Shown here piece by piece: positions 12,210 to 22,139 of a stretch of 64,000 nucleotides of DNA. Below the pieces are notes generated by a model. It was given only the letters and a program-made list of their open reading frames with translations, did not search any database and had not been told where the DNA came from. The stretch's first letter is position 1, and each line of letters opens with the position of its first letter. The position numbers and the translations under genes are program-made. The DNA is from Eumeta japonica (taxonomy: Eukaryota > Arthropoda > Insecta > Lepidoptera > Psychidae), in NCBI GenBank assembly GCA_005406025.1, contig BGZK01000895.1, positions 186,001-250,000 on the forward strand, given 5' to 3'.

Positions 12210-12376
12210 ACACGGGCGACATGCTGTCCAACGCCGACAGCTACGAGTGGGGCTCGGGGCAGGCGGCGCCGCGGCCGCAGGGCCCGCACAGCGCCATCAA
12301 CGTGCTCAACACCGTGCTCATGAGGAAGAGCGCCGTCGCCCAACTCACCAAATACGAGAAAACACTCTATCGCTAA
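12210..12376 (+). CDS. GC-rich terminal coding exon of an unrecognised gene
   Basis: A splice acceptor (TTTTTCGTAG, 12200-12209) is followed by an open frame that enters on the last two bases of a codon and runs 54 residues to TAA at 12374-12376. The segment begins TGDMLSNADSYEWGSG and ends AQLTKYEKTLYR. The DNA is far richer in G+C than the intergenic DNA around it, with G/C at most third positions, as expected of a true exon. There is no signal, membrane segment or known motif. Its exit frame does not join the neuroligin exon at 12918, which needs two bases of a codon carried over, and none of the GT steps inside it give that phase. I therefore treat it as the last exon of a separate upstream gene, or an alternative end. 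No strong AATAAA follows soon after, which is a weakness. I do not recognise the protein. Confidence 0.5.
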
Positions 12377-12917
12377 ACGGATAATACATAAATGAATTAA
12401 TGTATACACTTAGCGAGATAGGAGTTGTACGACAAACCCAAAGATTTACAGAAAAATCTTAGAAAATTTTGTATTTACGTAATAGTAAAAATAGGTGATA
12501 TTTAATGTTAAATATTTTTTCTTATTTATTAAATTTATAATTATCATGTGTCTAGAGTATCTAGTCAGTGAAAAAACATTAGGAAAATTTTATTTTTTAT
12601 GTTAATGTTATTCCTAAATGTTCTACTTTTGTATATATTAATTCGATAATTACATGACTTAAAGTTCTCCTCCATCGAGTTTGGTATTCCGCCGTTTCTT
12701 TGCTTCATTGTTCCAATGTCCTCTCCCTTGCGTCTGTCTGTTGGATATTGCTCCGTTTTCACTGTCGTTTTAACTGTGTATTACGTAATAATTGCCTACA
12801 GAATTATCTCAATATGATCTTTGTATATGTGTTACTGTCTAATATAATCATATTATTTGTATATATCTAAAACTTAAATAGGCACATATAGCTCATTATC
12901 GATATTATTGCGCTTAG
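12377..12917. other. 3' flank of the 12210 exon and start of known neuroligin region
   Basis: AT-rich. It would hold the 3'UTR of the exon above and the end of a neuroligin intron. No further exon was seen. Confidence 0.45.
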
Positions 12918-13130
12918 ATACGATTTGATGCTGGGAGTAACAAAGGCCGAGGCGTATTTCGCGTTCAGCGGCGACGACGTCCAATATGGGATAGAAGCGG
13001 ACAGGAGGTCGAAAATACTCAAGTCGTTCGTGAGGAACACCTACAGCTATCACCTCTCCGAGATACTGGCCACAATCATCAACGAGTACACCGACTGGGA
13101 GAGACCAGTACAACATCCGATTAATATACG
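12918..13130 (+). CDS. Nlg: Neuroligin, esterase-like domain exon (first visible)
   Basis: Neuroligins are postsynaptic adhesion proteins that bind neurexins through a cholinesterase-like extracellular domain without esterase activity. This exon starts after TTGCGCTTAG with one base that completes a codon and encodes 70 residues beginning YDLMLGVTKAEAYFAF. That matches the vertebrate YDIMLGVNQGEGLKF region after the nucleophile elbow. It continues through VQYGIEADRR and TDWERP (vertebrate YTDWAD) to a GTAAGC donor, leaving two bases of an arginine codon. The earlier exons (signal peptide and most of the esterase fold) are not visible to the left and presumably lie outside the window. Confidence 0.93.
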
Positions 13131-14209
13131 GTAAGCGGTAACTCCGTAGAATACCAAATTACGAAATGTCGAAATAATTCTGTTCAAACAAAAACTAGTA
13201 GAAGTAGAAGGATCATACTGTATAAAAGGCTGTTTTCGAGTTGTTATGTTTGATAGGTAAACTACAAATGACTTCACCATATAATGACCCTTATCGATTT
13301 AAGTAAGAATATTTTTCATCGTTTTATTTAGATATAGTATTAAATAAATGAATGTCAAATAACTGGTAAGTATTCGACTGAAAGGCTAATTGTAATAAAT
13401 TACAAAGTAAAAAAAACAATTTTATCGACTTTAAATACACACAATTCATACAAGTCTGCACGATTAGGACTGCCCCAGGATTTTATTTATTATTAGGACA
13501 AAATACCAGTTTATGCACGAGTAATCAGTAACTTTGTTCGAGCCCTGTCTTTCTGGTCGACACATTTATTTAAGACACGGAAACAATGAAATTTCAAGTA
13601 GGCAGCAAGATAACATCGTAACAGACCACGACATTAGCTCGATCTTATCGTAAAGGCCATTTTTACGATAAAATCAAACTTAGCGAAAATATATTTAATG
13701 AATATTGTAATCCATATTCCCTGGTGTGCAGCTGGTGTATTATGTTAATGCTATAGATATCTACAGTTAAAGGGCAAATCATTATCAACAGGACGTGGAG
13801 ACCATATGTATCGAAATGTGTATTGTGCAATCATGGTTACATAATACATATTTAACAAATCAAATTAATCTAAAAATTAACCCACCAAATTAAATTAATT
13901 TGTTTAAATTTTATATTCGTCTTCTAAATACGAGAAAACTTGCTGTGACAGACGGACAGATAGACACGAGGGTGTCCTATCTAATCAATTGTGTAAATTT
14001 TCCGTTTTTTTTTTATTGACTGTATGAAACTTTAAAAATAAATTATTCCTTGTGTTAAACTGTTTTTCTTTTAACATTTTTTCTATACATAAAATAAAAC
14101 AGTAGAACCGGGTGTGTCTGCATATTGTATGCATGGTATGTATAAAAAACGGAAAGCGGACGATAAGAAAAAGGTAGTACAAGAGAAACAAGAGATTTAA
14201 GATTATTAT

Positions 14210-14640
14210 TCTGTCTGTCCAGGCACATCTCTGAAATCACTAAACGAATTTTAATGCCGTTTTCACAGGTAAAGCTTTCTTAGAGTAGAATATGGGTTTT
14301 ATTTCGTTTGAATTTGATGTCAGAAAAAATTATCTTCAAGGGCTTGTGGTGGGGTTGTAAAAAGTATTTTTTGTCACAGATAGATAATTATCTATCCCAG
14401 AGAAATATACTGATATATACTTATTTTGATACTAGCATTTGTCGTCGCTTACTACTAATTGAAACCGTGAGCGGTTATTTGATATTTTACGCGAGACAGG
14501 GAACAGAATCGGGAGCCAGGACCCGACCAGGAGTAAAGTCGAGAACGCGATCGGGGTCAAAACTGAGTGTGGGATCGGGATAAGAATCAAGTGCGTAACC
14601 GAGATGATTAAATCTAGAACGGTACCGGAACCAGTTGATG
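14210..14640 (-). repeat. Hexamer-array dispersed repeat, copy 1 (reverse)
   Basis: A variable purine-rich array (14480-14640) has units of about 6-12 bases around GGAAC / GGGATCG / GAATCGG. It is joined to a unique flank containing TTTTGATACTAGCATTTGTC (14426-14445). On the opposite strand the same flank and array occur at 55990-56260, and related arrays occur at 41575-41765, 44060-44290 and 47750-48000. The family has no coding capacity. Confidence 0.7.
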
Positions 14641-14706
14641 TTAACAGCGAGAAGTCTCCATAAAAAAAATAAAGGAACAAATTCAATGTCTTTGTGGCTA
14701 AAGTCA

Positions 14707-14746
14707 TGGGCCAAAATCTAGTACAATAAGACTAGATTTTGGCCCA
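14707..14746. repeat. Perfect 16-bp stem, 8-nt loop
   Basis: TGGGCCAAAATCTAGT (14707-14722) pairs exactly with 14731-14746 across ACAATAAG. It sits within a neuroligin intron; in the transcript it would form a stable hairpin. It is shorter than a usual microRNA precursor. Confidence 0.88.
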
Positions 14747-15121
14747 AAATATATAATAATAAATATTTAGAATGTAAATTAAAAAGAACAAAGTGTGTCT
14801 TATCGTGTTTATAATTATATATTTGTAGACATTTTTGAGATGAATATGATGTGAGAATATGAACCTGTTGTAGTATTTGATAATTTTTCTTCAATACGGC
14901 ATGAAATTTTATGATAATTGTTTCATAATAAAGTATTTCACCTACCTAGTTAGTCAGTTACCGATGTCGAGTGCTAGAGGTAAAGGATGGTCGTACGTTT
15001 TATTTACAATTCCTTTTATATAAAATATACGTATATTCGGAATCTCGCTAAAAATCGAAAACACATACAAGCACTTATCCTAAAACAATATTTATAAGCT
15101 AACCGCACGAGTTGGTTTCAG

Positions 15122-15260
15122 GGACGAAACATTAGAGGCGTTAAGTGACGCCCAAGTGGTGGCGCCCATCGTGCTCACGGCCGACACGCACTCAGCCCTG
15201 AGGAGGAACTCTTATCTCTACGTCTTCGACTACCAAACCAAATATGGGGATTATCCTCAA
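15122..15260 (+). CDS. Nlg: Neuroligin exon, esterase-like domain
   Basis: The acceptor TTGGTTTCAG is followed by one base that completes the split arginine codon, then 46 codons. The protein includes LSDAQVVAPIVLTADTHS and NSYLYVFDYQTKYGD, which align with the vertebrate segment FTDHQWVAPAVATADLHA ... TYFYAFYHH. The exon ends on a whole codon at GTGAGT. It is part of the C-terminal half of the alpha/beta-hydrolase fold that dimerises and packs near the neurexin-binding face. Confidence 0.93.
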
Positions 15261-16325
15261 GTGAGTCGTTTGATTTTTTTTTAATAAGTGTATTATAAAT
15301 CTTATGGATCGTATGACCAATAAATATTGGCAAATAAAATATTTATATTGGAGACACGTATTTTCTCTAGATTTTTATACGACTTATTAGTCCTATACGA
15401 GAACAGCTTTTTTCTACAATAGCCGCCAAATATACGATAGATGAAATATTTTCTGTGACATGACACAAACATAATAAAACGATATACGTACCTTTTTTGA
15501 TTCTAGGCGCTGTTTTAGCGCAAATAAGTTATCTGCAATTTGTATATTTTGAACTTCTATCATAAATATTTTGTTCAGTTTGGAAAAGCAAATATTATAA
15601 AGTAATACTAATTTAAAAATTTTATTTTTTTCATTGCTATTAAAATGACATAACAGACAGCCGACAATAATATGAATACTCACGATCAAAATAAATTCGT
15701 TACCTATCCGTTATCCGTTATCATAACAATATTAATATTTTGACATAAATCCGTGAACATATCTAATTAAAATCGTGCAATCAAACTTTACGAATTTAGT
15801 TTCGGAACAAAACACATTAAATTCCTCTTCAAAGTGGTTCCAGAGGTCAGCTCGGTAGACCTTAATTACCAGTTTAGCTGCACGGCAGAGTTAACGAACT
15901 TCGAGCGATTTATTAATAGTGGAGGACGCAAGCGATCGGCGCTCGCGATAAAAAAAATATATTTTAATGAAACTTTTGATGTTTCCCTTAAATCCTCGTA
16001 TTATGATACTTTTCGTTTTTCTATTAAATCTTAATGCATTATCGAATAATACTTGCCGGTAATACTACAATACAAATACTATTTCTTCTTAAGTAGATGT
16101 TTGAAAAGTATCGTATTTTTTTTAGATGAATTTAATATTATTCCAGTAATTCAATAATTTGTACTATTCGGTCCATGATAATTATAAATGAAGCTCAATA
16201 CAATTTTTATAGCTGTGAGACTCATCGTATTCGCTATAATGTCCGGCATACTCTGTCTAACGCCCTGTTGTGGACCGTCTTACAGCCATCGACGACACGG
16301 CCATTTATTACCCTGTTCTTTGCAG
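15261..16325 (+). other. Neuroligin intron (1,065 bp)
   Basis: GTGAGT at the 5' end and CTGTTCTTTGCAG at the 3' end. A patch at 15835-15945 is richer in G+C than the rest, but it has no splice-flanked frame. Confidence 0.85.
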
Positions 16326-16477
16326 AGGCAGGGCTGTATCCACGGGGAGGAGCTGCCTTACATATTCGGCGCGCCGCTGGTCGGCGGACTCGCCCATTTC
16401 CCTAAAAATTATACGAAAGCCGAAGTGGCACTTTCTGAATCTGTTATGTTATATTGGGGCAACTTTGCCAAAACCGG
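16326..16477 (+). CDS. Nlg: Neuroligin exon with esterase histidine region
   Basis: Fifty residues plus two bases after a strong CTGTTCTTTGCAG acceptor. HGEELPYIFGAPL aligns with HGDEVPYVFGIPM of vertebrate neuroligins and with the catalytic-histidine loop of cholinesterases. The histidine is kept, as in other neuroligins, although the family lacks the active serine. ESVMLYWGNFAKTG matches VVMTYWTNFAKTG, the conserved helix near the end of the fold. The donor is GTGAGA at 16478. Confidence 0.94.
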
Positions 16478-16566
16478 GTGAGATAAAATTTATAGAGACG
16501 AAATTTAGAATTTTATACTTCAATTCGACTTTTACAATTCTAATTTAATTTATTTTTCTTTCAAAG

Positions 16567-16725
16567 AAACCCAAACGAGGCTCAAGAGTCGGACCCGATA
16601 AGAGCAGGGAGACAAGAAAGAGTGAGGATGAAAAATATAGAGTGGACGGCTTACGAGGCTGTTCATAAGAAATATTTAAATATAGACACAAAATCTAAAT
16701 TAAAAAATCATTACAGGGCTCACAG
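16567..16725 (+). CDS. Nlg: Neuroligin exon, end of esterase-like domain
   Basis: It is separated from the previous exon by an 89-bp intron. The first base completes a glycine codon and 52 codons follow, from NPNEAQESDP to HYRAH, leaving two bases. NPNEAQ aligns with vertebrate DPNQPV, and KSKLKNHYRAHR with PRVRDHYRATK. The middle (RQERVRMKNIEWTAY) corresponds to the variable loop before the last strand (vertebrate EEVAWSKY). The donor is GTATAC. Confidence 0.93.
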
Positions 16726-16812
16726 GTATACTATTTATGTACGATATAATAATCTTTAAAAACTACAAAACTATTCAGTTAGGCAGACTTTATTTATTTG
16801 TTTTGTTCTCAG

Positions 16813-17659
16813 ATTGTCGTTTTGGTTGAATTTGGTTCCGGATCTTCATCGACCGGGTGGCGAGGACGTGCCCCCATCGCATCATCTATTAGAGAACGAC
16901 GACGGATCTCCACATTCAACTCCCAAACCCTTCAGCCCTCCTTTCAAAAAGATATCTACAGACAATGGCTTAACAGAAGTTGGATCTCCTACGAAAATTC
17001 CCGTTGTAAATGTCCTAAATATAACATCACCCTTAAATTTCAATATCGTCGGTTTAAGTGCTAATATACCTACGCAAAGCACTTCGGACAAGCTTGATCA
17101 CGCTGGATCTACTAGTTCGACACCCGAAGACGGTTTTGCAGCTTATTCTACCGCTCTTAGTGTAACTATTGCAATCGGATGTTCGCTTTTAATACTGAAC
17201 GTGCTAATATTCGCTGGCGTCTACTATCAAAGAGACAAGACGAGAATGAACGGCCAAGACGGCAACGTGAATGGCTCGCATAGTTTAAAAAAACGCGCGG
17301 AAAACGGTCAGATGCCGAACAACATCTGCGGAGACCTAGAGGGCGCTCTGAGCTATCAGACAAGTTTAAAAAACGATCCAGCTACGATCCTGAGCCACCA
17401 CCATACTCATTCTCACCACCAGCTACCTCCGCCAGAGTTTGCGGATTTACCTGGGAATAATGTAGCTACCTTACCTCGGGCACCGCCGCCTCCTAAGCTC
17501 GGTAAAAGCAACATAAACACTCTGGCGACTGGCCAGTTGCAAGAAAACCAACCTCTGCTGTCGCATCAGATGCAAATCATGAACACGAGTACCCTGACGA
17601 AGAAAAACACCCAGTTGAATGCCAAGTCTAACGTCACGATGGAGGAGCTGAGGGTGTGA
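16813..17659 (+). CDS. Nlg: Neuroligin last exon: stalk, membrane segment, cytoplasmic tail
   Basis: An 87-bp intron with a TTTGTTCTCAG acceptor precedes it. One base completes arginine, then 281 codons run to TGA (17657-17659). LSFWLNLVPDLHRPG matches the family's VAFWLELVPHLHNL end of the adhesion domain. Residues about 20-110 are a Ser/Thr/Pro-rich stalk. Residues 114-138 (start ALSVTIAIGCSLLILNV) form the single membrane helix, followed by QRDK and a 143-residue cytoplasmic tail. The tail has a His-rich patch (HHHTHSHH), two proline clusters (PPPEF and PRAPPPP) that could bind SH3, WW or EVH1 partners, and the C-terminus EELRV. Vertebrate neuroligins end in a class I PDZ ligand (TTRV); here leucine stands at position -2. 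The window holds 502 neuroligin residues in all. Confidence 0.95.
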
Positions 17660-17935
17660 CGGCAGCGTGCCTGACTGCAGCGCGCCGGCAGCTGCGGCGA
17701 CGTGGCACACCACGACGAGATCGTCTGACTCCCGCCGGACCCTGCGACAGCGCGCCGAGACGCCGGCTCCCTCCCGCGACCGCCCCGCGCCGGGCGCGTC
17801 GAGTGCGCGGGGGCAGCTTGCACGTGTCTCTATGATCATATCCTCTATTGTAAACGAATGAAGTATACTTTGTAATAAATAGACTGAAACGAACAAATAA
17901 GGACCGTAATTTACTAATCTTCGACTAGTGTCTAT

Positions 17936-18030
17936 TGTACATATAAATTAAATTTTCCTGAACATATGTAAATAGGTCGCATGCCCATCCTGTGTATTGT
18001 TTTCAGTTTGAATATTTCATTTTGTACATA
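17936..18030 (+). promoter_or_regulatory. Three Pumilio-type sites in neuroligin 3'UTR
   Basis: TGTACATA (17936-17943), TGTAAATA (17967-17974) and TGTACATA (18023-18030) are exact matches to the PUF protein consensus UGUANAUA, within 95 bases on the transcript strand. Two more (TGTAAATA 18133-18140 and TGTACATA 18141-18148) lie past the AATAAA signals. They would be used only if the longer 3'UTR ends after 18039, since the AATAAA at 17874 would exclude them. Confidence 0.7.
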
Positions 18031-18038
18031 AACTTATG

Positions 18039-18069
18039 AATAAAACGTTGAAACACCAAAAGCAATAAA
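18039..18069 (+). terminator. Poly(A) signals for neuroligin
   Basis: AATAAA at 18039-18044 and again at 18064-18069 on the coding strand, about 400 bp after the stop codon. Confidence 0.6.
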
Positions 18070-18074
18070 AATAA

Positions 18075-20155
18075 TTATCACTCTTCTGACTCATGCGGAT
18101 ACAGTTTTTTCATAGAAGGACCAATAGTAATTTGTAAATATGTACATATTTGTACGTAATTACGTCGGCCATTTTTTTTTAATTCACCATATTGTAATTT
18201 GTAATACAAAATTACGGTAAAATTAAGGACGTGGATAACTTATTTAATTAAATTGAGATAATAAGTAACTGTATGCAGTAAAAATTAGTTTCTTGACATT
18301 TTTAAGCTTGGAAGCGCCCGTTTCTTATTAACATTATTTAGCGTATGTGTTATTTAAAACCAAAATTGTGATAGCATGAATTTTTCTTAACGCTGCTCAT
18401 GGGTGAATATCAAATATTCATTAATGTAAGTCTGTACAAAGACTTCATCATAAATTATACGAATACTGAGTAACAACTGAAAAATTTTAATAAATAAAAT
18501 TGAAGAATACAGTTTTATTTCATTTATTGTACAACTAATTATTTGCCATTGACACAGAATTTGGTTATGGTAATATTGAATCTTGTAAAAAGCCTTTGTT
18601 TAAATAATATTTCTAAAATAAAGGCATGTTTAATTCCTATTCAAAAAGTACTGAAAGCTTTACTTGAAATGTCAATACATCAAAAGTTTAAATAAAGCGA
18701 TATATGAATTTCTTATCCTATAGTGCTGCATAAAAGCAAAATGTTATAGAATGTTCATTGAATACAAAAAATTACCAAGATTCAATATATACGAATTTGA
18801 CGTGATGTTGTTCCTGTCACTCGCTTCCCTTTCGTTTATTAATAATTACGGGCATGCTCATCGGTTTCCAGCGCTAAAAACTTTGACTCATTTTTCGTAC
18901 GTTACCGATTTGACACGAAAATACATTTTATGAGGCCTCTTGCCAACCTTTCCATCACACATTTCGGCTTAACACATATATCACTTTCATTCACCCTTTC
19001 TGGATGGCTAATCTACTTCAACGTACATTTTTTTACTCTAGTCAATCTATTCTATAATAAAGTACGATATTACATAACACTAAAATATTTATTTTTAAAA
19101 AGACTAAACGCATGCTACGTAGGGATCTCAGCTGCATTGCATTCATTGCACGCTTCCTCCGCCACACCCGACTTTCACTATACGTCAATGAAAGTCATGT
19201 GCAGTGATAAATATGAAAAATCAAACCTGTAGTAATAACATGATTTATTACTCCGCAAAAAAATACATTATTGCGGAATCTGATTTGTGAAATAAACATA
19301 AATACCTATTGTGACATATATGTCACCGTTTTCCCCAACCCAACTCAACGTTTGCGCGTGCGTGCGTGTGCTTGAGTGTCTTTGTTTGTGTGCGTAAGTG
19401 CGCGTGTATATATGCGATTGTGTATGTTAAGCAACTACTGATTCGATTGAATACTGTTTCGTAGTGAATATAATAATTAGCGTTTTAATAATAATAGAAA
19501 TACTGTATTCTCATCAGTTAATTGGTTTCGAAATAGGGACATTTTTTTACATTCATAATATGAGAAAGGAAGCACAAATACTGTTAATGATTGTGTTGTA
19601 GAGGAAGGAACCCACGAACAAAGTAAAATGTTGAGTAAAAGTAGTCAATGCAGATGAAAGTAAAACAACGGATTTTGCGTTTGTTTAGGGATAGGACAGT
19701 GCTACTATTCGTAACAGAGTGTTGCTCATCAAAGTATATAGAATAAATAATTCACGTGAAAGAGTTTCTTTAGTAATTATAAAGAAAGGGGTTACTAACC
19801 TTTGGAATTGCTTTTTGGGCGTGTTTAAAGTTAATAAGGTTGGTTTTGTGGGTATCTCCTTATGAAGCGATGCAGTATATAACGAGAGAAAATAAAGGAA
19901 ATAAACAGATTTGTGGAACACAAGAGTGACAGTGTGACTTAAAGTTTTTAAGATTCATATTGGTCTTCGGACTCTAGCAGTAAGTAATTAAGTATAGAAT
20001 TGAAAGGTTAATTGTTGTCAATTAAAACGCCGGGGCATTTGTATCAGTGGCATGTGAGTTCGAACAAGAACAATCTATAGTTACAATAAAATAAGAACGT
20101 GATATTTAATTATATCGAGAAAAGGAAGTGTTATAAAGTTTCTTGTGGTTTTTTA
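18075..20155. other. Intergenic, no gene seen
   Basis: AT-rich. A GT/GC-rich low-complexity run (GCGTGCGTGCGTGTG...) lies at 19355-19425. No splice-flanked frames were recognised. Confidence 0.45.
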
Positions 20156-20159
20156 TAGT

Positions 20160-20475
20160 ATTTTCCAAGCACGAACGAGCTTGTGAGCCATCAGGGTAGG
20201 TGGTCATCCTGCCCACGGACACTCGCGACTCTAGAGGAGTCACCAGTGCTTTATCAGCTTTTTGGATTAGAATAGGATATCCGATGAAGAGGGGATCAAT
20301 GGAGTGGAAGTGGGGTGATGGAGTATGGAGTAAGTCATCGGAAATCTAACTCATAGGATGAAACATAACAGAGGAAACTATTACTTCACGTCTGTAAATA
20401 ACGGGGTTAAGTGTCAAAATATTTTATCTTGACTATATTACGATGATGGCATATCCCTTTTAAGTGGATGAATAA
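20160..20475 (+). repeat. SINE-like dispersed repeat, copy 3
   Basis: Same block order as 2455-2790: ACGAGCTTGTGAGCCATCAG, GGTGGTCATCCTGCCCACGG, CTCTAGAGGAGTCACCAGTG, GGATATCCGATGAAGAGGGG, ATAACAGAGGAAACTATTAC, and an AATAAATAAATAAAC tail. This is the most complete copy. The short A/T-rich simple tail suggests a retroposed origin. Confidence 0.7.
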
Positions 20476-20479
20476 ATAA

Positions 20480-22001
20480 ATAAACTATAGTTAACTTAAA
20501 TTATATGTATTGCATTACATTTAATATAACAACTTAATAAATCAAAATTCCATTCGCTCTGTATCGCGGTAATAGGCAAATTGCCTGTGAATATAGAAAT
20601 TACCAAATGATTGACGTGTGTCGTGAAGAAATTGTTACAAATTACCCATTACCCAAATTATCCACCTTTACTTAATATAATGATCAGTTTTAATGAAGAT
20701 TTCTTAAAATGGAAACTAATTACACTTTAAGTTTCCCAGGTTGGTTGGTGCATATTGCATGCAATCGGATTATGAAAAATCGTCCTACATAGATTTACGG
20801 CCAGAAGAAATTTAGATATTTCGATAATAGTACATTTTGAGATACCGTTTCAATGGATATTTCTCATTTCACTAACACGCTCACCGTAAGTTATAATCTT
20901 ATAACGCCGCCATTTAGATTCTGACGAAATGACAGGCAAGTGTAGCGTGAACGCTATACAACTACTAAAAAAATTTGGGGAAAAAATATTAAGACAACTT
21001 CATATGCATAAAAACGTGGGATTTATATTTTAGTAGACACTCCATGGCGTGAGGTATCGAATATTTAAAAAATCATTAAGGTTTTAATTAAATTTTTGAC
21101 GTGAAACATATATAGGCCCGCGTGAACGTGGTGAGGCAGTGGCTGATGCGTGGTGTTCACGAAGTGTTTTGTATCGCAGACGACCATATAGATATATATT
21201 GCACATATAAGTATCACTGTGCAAAAGATATATATATTTATATACATAAATATTATATAGTTTTCTGTAAATAAGTAAAAGCATTTAGAAAAAAAAGATA
21301 TTTTATTCCTTATATTTTTCATTTGTTATTTAAAGTTTATTTTCATTAAAAATAAAATAATTTTGTGCGTGTAATCTATATAAAATAGTTTCGATGTTTC
21401 ACATCTGCCAGTTGTCCCGCGGCAGCCATATTTGTCTAGAAGTATATATAATATGCTTTATTAACTTTCAAAATCTATATCCATTTGCTCTCCTCTATAA
21501 CTTATAAAGCAAATTTTTTAATAATATCACAGTTGGAGCTTTATAAATAAATTTAACTTTATAAGTAGATTTCAAAACAAAATCTACTTATTAAGTTTTT
21601 AGATGTCTTAAGTTTCCAGTCATCAATAGTATCTAGTCACCAGCGTATAGGGGCGTACATGTGGATTTTGGTTCTATTCTAATTCGTGTGTGTGTGTCAG
21701 AAAGTCTTTCAATAAAAATGATGAAATACCTAACACAATCGGCTAGAATCTAACTAAGATCATCTGTGCAATATCGATGTCTCGATGCTGTCTCCTTTCT
21801 GCACTGATCTCTTCTAGCTCATGTATTAAGCGTATCTTAATAACGTTTACATACAAACACAGGTCGAATATTCCACACAAATTTTCTATTTTTACGTGTT
21901 TTAATTCTTTTTATGACGATGTTCTGTATAGTGGTGAAATGGTATTTTATGATATTTCGCGTCTTTCTTCTGTCTTATTTTTAAGAGATTCACAAAATTC
22001 A
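20480..22001. other. No gene seen
   Basis: AT-rich with a (GT)n run at about 21686-21698. Nothing coding was recognised. Confidence 0.4.
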
Positions 22002-22135
22002 TTAAAGCTGCATGCCCGTTCTATTATATTTAGCGGATCGAACGCTCCATTGGCTATTCGTGAAGTTTGAAAGAACCATATCGCCCATGTCCACGTTTAC
22101 GCCTTCATTCTGTATGCCAGGTTGCACCACAGTTT
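22002..22135 (-). CDS. Candidate terminal exon, unrecognised (weak)
   Basis: On the - strand an acceptor-like TTTTTCTGATAG (ends 22136) precedes a frame that enters with the last two bases of a codon and runs 43 codons, from TVVQPGIQNEGVNVDMGDM to KYNRTGMQL, then TAA at 22002-22004. It looks like protein: varied residues and balanced codons in an AT-rich region. The pyrimidine tract is short and no AATAAA follows closely. It has the same entry phase as the exon at 24684-24775, so the two could be alternative last exons of one gene. I do not recognise the protein; an old repeat fragment is the main alternative. Confidence 0.28.
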
Positions 22136-22139
22136 CTAT

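Larger units (their letters stand above)
13131..15121 (+). other. Neuroligin intron (1,991 bp)
   Basis: It starts GTAAGC and ends TTGGTTTCAG. It holds repeat-derived sequence near 13940-13980 (GACAGACGGACAGA), a copy of the hexamer-array repeat (14210-14640) and a strong hairpin (14707-14746). No exon was seen. Confidence 0.85.
17660..18070 (+). other. Neuroligin 3'UTR (inferred extent)
   Basis: The first 170 bases after the stop are GC-rich and then the sequence becomes AT-rich. AATAAA occurs at 17874-17879, 18039-18044 and 18064-18069, so at least two 3'UTR lengths are possible. Pumilio-type sites lie between the first and second signals. Confidence 0.65.

Noticed and set aside
15834..16034. 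Open frame in a neuroligin intron as a cassette exon
   Set aside because: It has no acceptor at its start and no donor at its end, and no neuroligin similarity; the flanking exons splice together in phase without it.
17471..17896. Open frame of 141 codons antisense to the neuroligin last exon and 3'UTR
   Set aside because: It is a shadow of the GC-rich coding and early 3'UTR sequence on the other strand; the neuroligin frame explains the bias.
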